Positions 31,901 through 43,172 of a stretch of DNA of 64,000 bases are shown here, in pieces (position 1 is the first letter of the stretch; each line of letters starts with the position of its first letter). Under the pieces are notes generated by a model, which searched no databases, was not told the DNA's origin, and worked only from the letters and a program-made list of their open reading frames with translations. The position numbers were made by a program, and so were the translations under genes. The DNA comes from Amylostereum areolatum (lineage: Eukaryota > Basidiomycota > Agaricomycetes > Russulales > Stereaceae): contig SAXG01000056.1 of assembly GCA_012932865.1 (NCBI GenBank), positions 186,001 through 250,000 of the forward strand, given 5' to 3'.

Positions 31901-33220
31901 CGTCAACGATTTGCACGTCAATATCGTCAAGGGTACGGACAAGAAGTGGCTGAGAGTCATCCTCAACGGCCCAAAAGGCGATTGACCCATCGATGTGTCC
32001 GACAACGAAGAGGTGGCCGGACGGATGGATAGTAATAGATGTCACCGATGGCCGTCGGTGTTTTAGGAGATCCTGAAATTGAGTAGATATATAAGGTCGA
32101 GGTGCAGCATTGCACTGGAGGTACAACACACGGGGTCTGTATATCCTGCGCCGCCAGGGGCGCCAGCCGGTATCAAGAGCTCGTATGTGCGCAAGGTCTT
32201 GTGTTCCTTCTATACAATATTGTCAGAATTATGCATCAAGAGAACAGATGAGTTACTTACCAGATCTATCAGTGCAACGCCACCTAAGACCAGCCTGTCA
32301 GGGAATCCTGCCGAAGCTCAAGGGGACGTGAATGGTACCTCCGTATGCAATGAACATCAAACTGAGGTTGCGTGGATGGTGAAGAATTTGCACAGGGATA
32401 CGTCTAGCGTCGATGAACAAATGGAACCATTTAAAGCGAGACGCATAGAGATTAAACTCACGAGGTGCCTTCTGTGTCCACAATCATTCCGTCAGATTTG
32501 AGCTCCTGCTCGTAAAGCTCCCATGCATTTGGGAATGGTGTATGATGATATTCTTTTGCAAAGTAAGTCGTAGGTTTTCACCTGTCCAGACTCCAGACTG
32601 ATAAAAGCCTGCAGTACGCGAAAGCATCAGTAGACAAACAAGCCCCTCAAGCGTAGAAACCGAACATGCGTGTGCGACGGAGAAAGCGACACATAGCTGA
32701 CATCGACAAAGCCATGAGATGGTGACATGGGGTGTGATGAAGAAGTGCTGACGTTACGGGTCGATCTAGACGACAGGTAGCATCCAGCTTGATCTGACCA
32801 AGGTGGGTAAGATCCCATAGGTAGAGCTTGTCATTCTCGTCTGCACGAGCTCGGTAACGAGAAGTGACATTGAATTCTGCGTGGTCCCTAACCTATGCAT
32901 AGGAGTTTGAAGATACCCGTTGCGAATTCGAGAAACTTGACGGGGATAGGGTTCGGGAGCTTGATCTCCGTTTCGACTCCCGGGGCTCCGAGAATGTGTA
33001 TAACGCCATTGACGGTTGCTATAGATGTGTTTCATTGACCGAACTCTTTTCTCTACGATAGCTACGCACCGATAGCCAAGAGATTCGAGACAGGATCGAC
33101 GGCGAGGGCGACGGCATCCAAGCAATGGGTTAGGGTTTTAAGAGTAGCGGCATTCCAGTCTTGAGGGTCACGAAGATCTGAGGAGAAGTCTGCGTGTGAG
33201 TGTCCAAAGCCTTTGAACAT
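28992..33220 (-). CDS. SRO7: Sro7/tomosyn-like exocytosis regulator (Lgl family WD40 protein)
   Basis: A cytosolic regulator of SNARE assembly in exocytosis that binds plasma-membrane t-SNAREs. ATG 33220 starts MFKGFGHSHADFSSDLRDPQ, and then LKTLTHCLDAVALAVDPVSN, the first WD40 blade, followed by NGVIHILGAPGVETEIKLPN and FLEFATGIFKLLCI-like continuation. Later exons supply more blades: TSITIHPSGHLFVVGHIDGS, AFWAVEDDSQPLLVRTLDDI, LAWSGYPNSTDPRGGETSLI, GMWDPRAILFLSESDGHLRT and ALEMSVVFGTGHIAVYRLAG. The C-terminus is the R-SNARE-like helix: EKKQYADWEANKTGNLASSA, LYSRLQAAVAERG, EMLGGLETSVNSLEEGSRNM and AKRLAAQQSAKSWFNF, stop at 28994-28992. The gene is 4.2 kb with many introns. Retention of the v-SNARE-like tail places it with tomosyn/Sro7 rather than with tail-less Lgl proteins. 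Confidence 0.88.
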
Positions 33221-33444
33221 CACGAGAAGATTGCGATGGTGGATGGTGCAGACAGCAAGGAATGGGTCATCGAAGCTCGACTTGTGAAGCAGCTCCAAAG
33301 CGCGCCCGCGCGTTAGAACAATGTCACGTGACCTAACGAACGCGTTCACGCAGTGACGCAAAGCGTTTGGTCGGAGAGGAGGTCAGCGATGTAGCTTATC
33401 CTTCCGATTCAACTACACATTCCGTGATCCCTCTGTCTATCAGA
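33221..33444. promoter_or_regulatory. Short divergent promoter between Sro7 and Yth1
   Basis: Only 224 bases separate two start codons on opposite strands, so the two genes must share this control region. I see no clear TATA box. Confidence 0.45.
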
Positions 33445-34569
33445 ATGTCCAATCCTTTAAATGGGCCCTCTGCTCTCAGAGACATCATAAGCCCTCAATT
33501 TTACCAGAACAGCTTCCCAGAGGAGACTTTCATCAAGTCTGAGCTCGGCATAAAACTTGACAAAGGTGCGTAGGCAACACTTCACTCCCGCTGCCCAGTG
33601 CCTCATTAAATTAACGCTCATCCAGACGATCAAATATGCCGTCTTAACCTTACACCAGCTGGCTGTCCCCTCGGTCCTTTGCACTGTCCTCTCCGCCATA
33701 CGTTGCCTTCTACCCTCAACTTCCAGCCTCCAAAACCAATGCCCACACATCCACGCGACCGTGAGCGCTTATCCACAGTCTGTAAGCATTGGCTTCGAGG
33801 TCTTTGTAAGAAGGGGGACGCCTGTGAGTTCTTGCACGAATACAATCTCCGGCGCATGCCCGATTGCTGGTGGTACGCCAAATACGGCTACTGTTCCTCC
33901 GGCGACGAGTGTCTATATGCTCACCCGAAGGAGCGCAAAATCGAATGTCCAGATTACAACCGAGGGTTCTGTAAGAATGGTACAGTGCATTCGCAACTTA
34001 TCCCCGTCTGATGCTGAGCAAGTATAAAGGTCCAAATTGCCCTCGTAAGCACGTACGTCGAGTCGCATGCCAGGCATATCTGTCAGGATTTTGTCCATTG
34101 GGACCGGATTGCTCGAAGGGCCAGTACGTCATTCTCTTTCAAGTCTACAATATCAGTTTCTCACGAGTTTGATGTCTTTCATAGTCCTAAACCAACCTTG
34201 CCCCCGCCGGAAGCGTACAATCCTCCTGCACAAGTTTCACAGAGAGACCTTGGTCCTCCACCGCCAGGATACGGCCGTTATGCAGATTTCGACCGTGGTT
34301 TTCAGGGAGGAGGGGGCCAGAATTTTGGCGCAGGAGGTACAGGTAGTGCGAATGGTGCAGGTGCAGGTGCCGGAACGATGCCTCGGCGTAACCTGGACGA
34401 GGTTCTCTGCTTCAAGGTAAGCATGGCAATCTCTTCGCTATTATAACGTCGCGGTATTGACAATGGGCTCCAGTGTGGTGAGAAAGGTCATTATGCGAAC
34501 CACTGTCGCAACAGGAATGTTCCTGGGAATAGAGGAGGTGTTGAGCGGGTGAAGAGATTCGACGAGTAG
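33445..34569 (+). CDS. YTH1: mRNA 3'-end processing factor Yth1/CPSF30 with C-terminal zinc knuckle
   Basis: A CCCH zinc finger RNA-binding subunit of the cleavage and polyadenylation factor that recognises the poly(A) signal. ATG 33445 gives [20 protein letters not shown]. Spliced exons: [20 protein letters not shown] (finger 1), [20 protein letters not shown] (finger 2), [20 protein letters not shown] (finger 3), [13 protein letters not shown] joined to [12 protein letters not shown] (finger 4) and [20 protein letters not shown] (finger 5). A Pro/Gly-rich linker ([20 protein letters not shown]) leads to a CCHC knuckle [14 protein letters not shown], as in animal CPSF30. The last exon ends VERVKRFDE, stop 34567-34569. 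All fingers are intact. Four introns are visible, one splitting finger 4. Confidence 0.94.
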
Positions 34570-34802
34570 GTTGTCTGTTCGCCAGGCACCTGTGCTGCCG
34601 CATGTACTTAGGCTACTTAGAAAGGATCTTGCTATCACCAGCAAAACTGAGTATGAGTCATGACATGGATTACTGCGAGAGGATGGGAAAGCGAGCGACT
34701 ATGGGGGTCATGATGTGCAGAAGTAATAAACATAATTTGAAAGAAGGGGGTCGTATCGATACATGTATGTGGAAGGCAAATCATTGCGATGCGAATATTG
34801 TG

Positions 34803-37800
34803 CTAGGGAGCCTTCTGGAAGATGGGCGGTCGGGTAGGGTATGTTGTCCGAGGAGGTGCAGCTCCGGACTGACTCGAGGACAGACTACTCTTCAACTTGC
34901 TTACCCAAGTCCCCCTCTTCGCTGCCCCGCCAGTGACGCGCGCTGCGTGTGATGATCCTCTTGGGCTGTTCGTGACGTCTGAGATGAGGTTTGGGTACTC
35001 AGAGGAGGAAGGACGAATGGGCGAGACCGGCGCAACTGTCACAGGTCGCGCGGTAGTATGACGAACAGGCGTGAACCCAGTTCCGCGGAAGCTCTTACGA
35101 ACCCTCGGCGTCGAATCTCCATTCCTTTCGCGGTCAAGCGTGCCCTCGATTGTGAAGCCTTGAGCCGGAGGTGATTCCTCTGCGTCGTCGGGAGCTGCCC
35201 GCTTCTTTCCAATTGATGTTATCGTTGGCATCGGGCCGTCCGAAAAGGCAGGCTTGGACACCTGCCTTGCCTCTGGGGTCTTTACTCGGAAGATAGGAGG
35301 GATTCGGCTATCTGGTGTCTTGGGACGAGGTAGAGCGGAAGGTCCAGAGGCCATACGCATGCGAGAGCGGGGAGTGACCGGGGCTTCAGAGGGCACTGGA
35401 GGAAGAGGCGGCATAGTGGCCGGTTTGGTCGCGAGAGGTTGAGGTCGGCTAAATGTGGCTGGAGACTGGCGAGATGTCGACGCAATGGGTTGTTCGATGT
35501 CCATCCTCGTGGTCGGCGTGCGGGAGCTAGGTGGAGGTGTGTTTCGAGACGTCGAAGTAACGGGTTGCTCGGCACGGGTCACAAAGGCCTCTTTGGCCAT
35601 CGCCAACTTATTCTGCAAACTTTGCACTTTCCGCGTCAGGTTGTCGACCCTAGTCGTGAGCTTCTTCTTCTCCTTCAACATACTGGAAAAGCTGACGTCA
35701 GACAATACACCGGAAGAGACACGACATGACTATCATACCCAATGACACGGTCATCATTATTTTCGATCTCTTGGTTCTTGTCGGACATCAGTTTATCCAT
35801 CTCCTTGATTCTTTCCTCGAGCTCATGGACAGTATCATCGAGCTTCGGACGCGCTTCGAGCGCGTCGATTTGCTTGTGAAGATCAGCCACAAAACTTCGA
35901 TGACTATTTGCTTCCAAGTCGAACTGCATTTCTTTCGTCTGGGCTGCTGCTTGAAAGCTCGCGAACTGCTCCTCAGCATGACATAACTGAGCACGCAGAA
36001 CCTCCACTTCGCGCTGACTATTACCAGAATAACGAACATAAATCAGCAAAGTTATCTCCATCAGAAAGCTGAAACGCACCTGTCCTGCAGCCGACTTTCT
36101 GTATGCCGGACCATTGAATTCAAACGCTGCCTAGCAGCCTCAAGGTCGGTAGTCTCCTGCTCGAAGGCAGCGCGTTCTTCCTGAACAGATTCAAGTGCGG
36201 CCTCAGTCTCCTTAAGCTGTCCTTGAATGACTTGAATATCCTCCCGAAGCTTGGCCTGAGTCGCCTCGTAGTGTTCGGTGAGGTTATTCCGCTCTTCTTC
36301 GAACGTTTGAGCGGCGTTCGCGTATTGGTTGCGCCCATCTTCGAGTGCTTCCTGTAGCTGCATGACGTCGGCCTCACGAGCTTCTAGAGTCTGCTGAAGG
36401 ATGGCCAGTTCATCCGCGTGACAGGCTTTCGCCTGCTCGAGAGCATCCTCGACAGCCTTGGTGGCAGCCTCAGATTCCTTGTAGCGTTCTTCTGCAGATT
36501 GGTGTGCTTCTGAGGCCTCCTTGATCGCATTGACGCGAGAGGCCTCCAATTCCTCTTGAGCCAAGCGTGCTTGATCGAACTCCGATTCTGCTTTCGACAA
36601 GGCCTCCTGCAGGGCCCGGATTTCGTCTGCACGTGTTGTTTGAAGGGCTTCCGCATCACGAACAGTTTGTTTCGTGGCTTCGAGTTGGGCGAGGCAGTCT
36701 TGGAGGCGTTCGTCCAAGACGCGTTTCTCCTCGGAGGATTGTTCGAGGACCTTCTGGCGCGATGCTCGGGCTTCTTCCAAAGCAGTCCGTGCGTCCAGCA
36801 GTTCAGCGGTAACGGAGCCCAATTCTTCTTGCAGAGAGTCGATTTCGGACCTGTGCTCCTCGCGAATTTGCATCATCTGATCTCCGAATGAGCCAACACG
36901 TTCGGCTTCCTGATCATCTAGCTTCTGAATTTCGCCTTGGTATGTTAGGACGCGGGCCTGGAGTTCAGCCTCGCGACTCTCCAATTCTGTATTCCGCTGA
37001 TGAAGCTGCTCGATCTCTGCCTCCAGTTGGGCTACGCGCGCCTGCTGTGCGGCCGAAGCAGAGATGTCTAGTTCTTGTTGCGATTGCGCACTCTCCAGCT
37101 GTCTGTGAATAGTACCGATGTCGGTCAGACGTGCGGAGAGCTCTTGGCGAACAGCGTAAAGCTGCCCCTCAAGATAGCGTTGGCTCGCCGCCTGCACTTT
37201 CTTGACATGGTGCAAACCTGTTTGAGAGATGGCGAGTGCAATAACGGCTTGGCGAGTTTCGTCCGTGGCATGGTCGTAGTTGTGTCTGGCGATCGCAAGG
37301 CTAGATACTACGTCGGCTGAAGCAGCAGCAACCTGGCCATGGTGAGAATTGGAGAGCTCGAGCTGTTCCGCCACCAAAGCGTTCTGGTGGTGCGCGCTAT
37401 AGAGAGCGACGCGCAGGTTGCTTACAGCCATCCTCGAGCGGACTACGGTGGACGACCACACGCCGATTAAGGCTGCCGTTTCGGTTACGCGCTGGTATTC
37501 GACATCACGAATTGTGGATTCCAAAGCTTCGGCCTCTTCCTCCAGGGTTTCGATGCGGCTGTCGGCAATGTCGCGTGCTTCCCGGGCCTCTGCACAATCT
37601 TCAATCATGCTCTGCTTTTCCGATGTAGTGACCTCCAGTTCGGCCGTCAATTCGGCCAGGCGCTCCTCCTGCAATCGAAGGTTCGTTTCCAGCCGCTTGA
37701 TATCGTGCTGGTGAATACCAATCTGTTCGTTGCGACGCTCCACCCGTTCTTGATATTCTTTGATCTGATCCTTGAAAGAGCGAAGAATTTGATCGGATGA

Positions 37801-39942
37801 CAGTGACGAGAACTGCTGAGACTGGAGCTCGGAGTAACGCTGTTCTGCTTGAGTGAGTTCACCGCGGGCGTCCTCCAAGTCTTGCTGAAGAGTGATGACC
37901 TGGTTTGAAAGCGAGTCGCGGTCGGATTCTACGCTTTGCAATGTGCGCAAGAGCTCTTCGAGCTGCGCTTCTCGTTGTTCCAAGGAATTCTGCAGATGCA
38001 TTTGTTCACCGCGAGCGCGAAGCTTGGCGTCAGCAAGGTCATGGACTTGTAGCTGAAGTTGCGCTCGTGCAGCATCTGAGGCAGAAAGGTTGTTATTAGA
38101 CTGCTCCAATTGCGCTTGAAGCTCTTGGATTGAGTGCTCCAAAGCGTGGATCGTATCCTCCCGGGCAGCAGTTGTAGACACCACGTCGTCATACTGTAAC
38201 CGCAGATGAGATAGCTCCGCGTGAACCTCTTCCAAGTGATCGATCCTTTGCAATCTTTTGGAGTCCATATATCCCAACCACAATCATGGACGCGGCGACC
38301 ATTTGCGCAAGGCGATCTAGGCGTGTGGTAACACAATCGCGTTGTGCGCGAAGCTGCAAGGTTTCCTCGCGTAGGGTCAAAACATCGTCCAGGGAAGAGG
38401 ATGGAGATTCGCAGCGTGGAGAATGGAGCGCGCCAGCTTTACCAAGGTCCTCCAGTTGCGCTTCCAGGCCCTGGATAGCGAACTTGGATTCTGCTTGTGA
38501 AAACTCCAGGTCCCGCCTCAGTCCGTCTCGTTCACCTCTGAGGCGATCGATTGCTATCAACAGGCGTTGGACAGTTTCATCCGAGGCATCTTCAGGAGAG
38601 GCACCAGCACCATGCCGAGACTCTGTAAGAGCTATGTCCCTCGTTAGTTATACCACCGCGAGGAGAAGGCGAACGGGACTTTACCAGCATTCACCGTCTG
38701 TGAATGGTTCAGTTGGTCGCGGAGAGTTCTGCAGGGAAGGTTACTGTCAACGTCACACTAGATAGGCGTGTAACATGCTGCTCACCTTGTTTGTGTACTG
38801 AGAGTAGCGATTAGACTCTCCTTCTCCTCGACGGTACTCGCAAGCGCTTCTGTCCGGGATCGGGCTGTCTCCATAGCTTTGCGCAATTGGTCCTTCTCCT
38901 TTGTGAGAGTGGCATTCCTACCCTCCAGTCCCTTCACCTTGACGATCTCGGCTTTGAGCCCTTTCTCCATCTTCTGCAAGTTCCGCTCCGCATCCGCGAA
39001 AGCCATGTGCAGTGCCTCGCTTTTGGCCTCCTCTTCTTCTATCCGGTTGACTAGTTCCTCTTCCCTCTCTTGTGCCAATCCGCCTCCATGCTGCAACTTG
39101 AAGAACCGAAGTTCATCCTCCTTCTCAGCTAGGTTGTCCTCCGCCGTCTTCAGCGCCGCCTTCAAGCGCTTCTCCATCGTGATAGCCTCGTTCTCCGTTT
39201 GTACTTGGTTGGCCTCTGTGCGAGAGAGTTTCTCAGATGCCCTGACCAGATCCGATTGAGCTTGTGCCAGTGCCGCTTTTGATTCCGAGAGGTCATGTTC
39301 GAGGGAAGATATGCGAATTTCTGAGAGAGATGACGAGCGTAGGCGGCCCTTTCGGACGGGTGAAGTGGCATCGACGACTTGTTGAAGATTGGCCTCGAGG
39401 TCTCGTGCTCGGAATTCGAGTGCGGCGTTCTTGTTCTGAACTTCTGCAAGCTCGCGAGCAGTACAGATTTCTCGCGTAGAGATAGCCTCGATGGTCATTT
39501 GTAGCTGCTTCATTGCAGCCTCGTCCTCCTTAATCTTGCTCGTGGCGGCATGAAGCGAAGTCTCTGTATTGTGACGGTGGAGTTTTTCCCGATCTAGTTC
39601 CTCCTTGAGTGATGTTATGTCTTCATTCTGGGAGACAGCGATATCGGATTCATGTCGTAGCTGAGAAGCAAGCGTGACCATCAGGGTTGGCTACGAATAC
39701 AGGGTTTGGGTTAACGCACCTTCTGGATGGTCTCCGCAAGGATGGACTTCGTTTCGTCATGAGTAAGCTTAGACTTGTATAGCTGATCTTCAAGTGCTGA
39801 ACACTTGTTGTCTATTAAAAGAACGGGACATGAAGGAAGAGTAACTGCGACAAGAGGCGGGCGGACCTTGGTTGGCGATATGTTTCTTGAGCGCAATGAC
39901 CTCGTCAGAGTCATGCTCATAGTCGATGCTCCAGTTTGCCAT
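34803..39942 (-). CDS. Giant coiled-coil protein of unknown function
   Basis: A predicted protein of roughly 1,600 residues. ATG 39942 starts MANWSIDYEHDSDEVIALKK. Nearly the whole middle is heptad-type coiled coil (for example AQAQSDLVRASEKLSRTEAN at about 39.2 kb and a 740-codon uninterrupted exon 38283-36061 rich in Glu, Gln, Leu, Arg). A recognisable internal segment is LLIAIDRLRGERDGLRRDLE, and a Ser/Pro patch (SPRCESPSSSLDD) breaks the coil. The last 250 residues are disordered, basic and rich in Ser/Thr-Pro sites (PKTPDSRIPPIFRVKTPEAR, STPRVRKSFRGTGFTPVRHT), ending PTRPPIFQKAP, stop 34805-34803. It resembles scaffold proteins of spindle poles, septa or Golgi in composition; no domain fixes which. 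Introns are short and few for its size. Confidence 0.8.
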
Positions 39943-40337
39943 TAGGAGGGATATGATACAGTGCAAACCTTGGCAGAACAGAGCCGCACTAGGCGGGCGG
40001 AAGGATGGGAAAGCTGGGAAAGAGAAGCGAAAGAGCCAACTGAAGTCGTTGACAGGCGGCCTGTCACGTGAGCGTGTTGTTCATTTTTCTGACGTAATCG
40101 ATTCGATACTTCCCCTTTGTTGTCTCAGGCCTGCGATTTTGCGCCTCGATGCACAATGCACTATCACAATGACTCTGAGTCTCATTTCACATCCTCTCCA
40201 ATGTCTATGTTTACGCTTTTCTGGCAACCTGCTCATCGCCTTTCGACCGAATTGATCTTTTTCTTCCTTGCCCGCATAAAAGACATCCACTGATATGCCC
40301 CCGCTACAGCAACAGTCCAGCAGCAGAGTTGACGGCC
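39943..40337. promoter_or_regulatory. Divergent promoter between the coiled-coil gene and the zinc-binding protein gene
   Basis: Spacer of about 395 bases between two start codons on opposite strands. No obvious TATA box. Nothing else seen. Confidence 0.4.
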
Positions 40338-41531
40338 ATGGCATCTCCATCCCACACACAATCATCCCACTCATCTCGCGACGTATTACGCAGACATCTT
40401 CAGATCAAGTCCCCCTCCACATTTCATGGCGCTCTCCTCAATCGTGTTCTTAAAAAATCCACCCCTCCAGAAGCCGTTGACAAACTCCTCGCAGCGTTCG
40501 AGGCCATCGGCATCGACTTCCATGACACCCATCTCCTCCTAAACCAGGCGTCTCCCCGCGAGGTCAGGATCAAATCCAGCACATGGGAGACCGCAGACCT
40601 CGCGAAGGCCGCCCACGTCGCCGCCCACGATGTTTTGCGCAAGTTCCTTGTCGATACCCGTGCCCGGCCTTTGATGCGCTACCTCGCTTCTCTTTGCGAC
40701 GTCGCAAATATATCCCCTTCTCTCCCTCCCTCCCATTACAAAAATCTTGCCAAGGCCCTTGCAGGTGTAGCTTATCCCTGTCATTTGAGATTGTGGCACG
40801 GTCGGTTGGCACTAACCTCCGTGGCGCCCGCCATGAAGGCCTTCTTCGAGACTACCAACGCCCGTGTACTGCACACACTCCTCAAAAATCGCGCCCAGAG
40901 TGGCCGTTCCACCGCCGGACCCCTTCTAGCCGCCCTCGAGGCTCTTGGGAGCACCTTTGATGTATACCGCATCCAAGCCACCTGGCCAGAACTCGCGCAC
41001 TGTGTTCGCTGCCATAAAACGTACAGCGAGGAAGACAATCCTACTGGCGCGTAGGCCATCGAACACCGAGTCCCAGGAGATTTCTTGGACGCTGGAAAGC
41101 ACGGGAAGCGCAGTTATCACCTGGGTTGCTGTGGCCGGACCTTCGACGTCCACACAGAAGATGTGCACCTCATCCAGAAGGAGATTGGGGGGTATTGCTT
41201 TATTGGCAAACACGTTCGCGATTGGCAAGGTGTTCATTCCGGCAACGAGAAGGTTGGAGCTTATACCTGCCGATCGAGCGGGTGCGTGGTGTATGACTAC
41301 CAGGAGGACGGTGTCAGTGATGACGAAGACGATGGTAAAGACGATGGATATCATCCGACGTACCCGAACCAGCAACTTCCAGGTAGCTGCACGGTGACGG
41401 TGGTGAACGACAATGATATAAATACTTGGTTGTATTTATGTTCTAATGTGAAAGTAATGGTGACAGATAACATTTGTGCAGCATGCTGTAAGCGGATCGA
41501 GGGCCTCGAGGGAGTGAGTGCCTGCTCATGA
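40338..41531 (+). CDS. Basidiomycete zinc-binding protein interrupted by an in-frame TAG
   Basis: ATG 40338 starts MASPSHTQSSHSSRDVLRRH. A first domain of about 220 residues (helical; LKKSTPPEAVDKLLAAFEAI, SPREVRIKSSTWETADLAKA, LAALEALGSTFDVYRIQATW) leads into HCVRCHKTYSEEDNPTGA and then TAG at 41052-41054. The same frame continues without a stop for another 159 codons: AIEHRVPGDFLDAGKHGKRS, YHLGCCGRTFDVHTEDVHLI, GGYCFIGKHVRDWQGVHSGN and an acidic part, to TGA at 41529-41531. In C-x2-C...C-x3-H zinc sites of this kind the amber codon falls where the third Cys is expected. The strict ORF ends at 41054 (238 residues). It may be a recent nonsense mutation, an error, readthrough, or a skipped in-frame 51-base intron (41004-41054). 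Confidence 0.6.
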
Positions 41532-41739
41532 GTGGCGGAACTCGATCAAGCCCTCGACGCCCTCATCAACGTTGGACATTTACTCTCGACAGAGTATACA
41601 GTCCTACTTCTGGCTCATGGTGTTGACTGACACCGGATCCAAAAAGCGAGTTACGAGTCATTTCATTGAAATACACAGGCATGCCCAATGCCACTAACAC
41701 CGTCTTAATGATTATGATCCCATCTCATCTAAGTACCTT

Positions 41740-42805
41740 TCACATATATCCTGCTGCGCGCGATGGAGAGGATGTAGTATCCACGGACGGCGTCATACTT
41801 CGTCCACGCTCTGGCTTCGGGGTTTGGGGTGCGGGTGTAGACTTTCGAGAGGAGCTTGGGGTGCCACCCGATGCAACGCGAGTACGTACAGGTGTGGACG
41901 GACCGCGAGTATGCGTTGGCGTCGTGACAGGTGCAGGTGGAGGCGGTCTATTCCAGGGCATTTTGAGCGCGAACCAACCTGTCCAAGTGCGAGCAGCGGC
42001 GTCACGCTCACGCTCCTCTCGCTTGCGTTCGAACGCAGCGCGGTAGCGCTCGTATGATTCACGGAAGCCCCGATCCACACGTGAAGAGAATATTAGTTCG
42101 CCACGTGGGTTGGTCGTGGGCGGAATGGATGGAATGGGTGCGGCAGAAGGCGAACGTTTCCCTAAGCGTGTCGGTGAAGGAGATCGTGAGGGAGACGGTG
42201 CTGGTGGCGAGTTGGTAGGTGACGTTGGACGTGGAAAGAGGTAGGAGAGTGGGTTGTAAGAGTTGTGGGGAGCTTTGCGCACGTTGAGATACATGTTGAG
42301 ATTACGCAGAGAGCGATTCGCGTGAGGGACGTAACTTGAAGGTCTAGTTAGCGGATATGTGAGAGCGATGTGAACTGGCATACCGGTTGGCGTAGGCTAT
42401 CTTTTCAGAATAAAGACCGCTTGCGAAGAAGAGAACAAGGGTGGTGAGAGCGACAAGAAGTAGGCCGGGAGCGACATATGGATGCATATGTACGTCGACA
42501 TCGATGCGACGATGCCGCAGAATGCGATACGGTATAGAGAGGAAGTTGGTATGGAGGAGGACCTCTGACAGAAGGAAAACAATGACGATGACAAGTTGCG
42601 CAAGTAGCCCTGTGTGCGCCAAGTCAAGCAAACGAAAATAACAAAACAGCAGGAACGTACATTGATATCGGGTCTTACGTCTGTTCAGGACGAGGGCATT
42701 CGTCTTGAGGCGCTCCTCAAAGAGGAGAAGGTCGCGGTAGGTTGCCTGATCGTTGGCAGGATAGAAAGGCGTAGTGGAAGGAGTTAGACCAGACCTTTTG
42801 GCCAT
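41740..42805 (-). CDS. SPO7: Spo7-like regulatory subunit of the Nem1-Spo7 lipin phosphatase
   Basis: An ER/nuclear envelope protein that pairs with the phosphatase Nem1 and activates the phosphatidate phosphatase Pah1/lipin. ATG 42805 gives MAKRSGLTPSTTPFYPANDQ, then the family signature TYRDLLLFEERLKTNALVLN and RRKTRYQ. An intron (donor GTACGT) precedes a first membrane helix LLAQLVIVIVFLLSEVLLHT; FLSIPYRILRHRRIDVDVHM is the conserved loop. A second helix is GLLLVALTTLVLFFASGLYS, followed by EKIAYANR and, after another intron, ANRSLRNLNMYLNVRKAPHN. The C-terminus after residue 190 is long, basic and Ser/Pro-rich (SPPAPSPSRSPSPTRLGKRS), ending PSRAAGYM, stop 41742-41740. Yeast Spo7 lacks so long a tail. 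It diverges from the P450 gene. Confidence 0.82.
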
Positions 42806-43172
42806 CGACCGAGGTGAGGAGATGTCAAGTGCAAACGACGATGAGAAAGCGGGGCTCGAAGTCGCCGTGGTTAGCTCATGCCGTTCTCGTCGCGCTCGCC
42901 GACGCCGCGCCCCGCATTCTGCACGTTCTCGACTCGGGCCGCCCTTGCCGGGACGCCACTGAAACAACGCCCAACCTCGAGCTCAAAACTTCGTATCGTT
43001 CACTACTGCATAGGGTCGGAAATTCGGGCATTCCTTCCCTCTCGCTCACTTTTTCTTCCCCAAACCAAGAAAGATTGCCTGCATCATGCTCTTCTTCCTC
43101 GGCACCTCGGCGGGTCAAATTCCTTAGGGACGCGGACAACAATCACTGCTTCTCCAGCTTCCTTCAACTCCC
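42806..43172. promoter_or_regulatory. Divergent promoter between Spo7 and the P450 gene
   Basis: A 367-base spacer with opposite start codons. Open frames on both strands are present but show no family resemblance. Confidence 0.4.
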
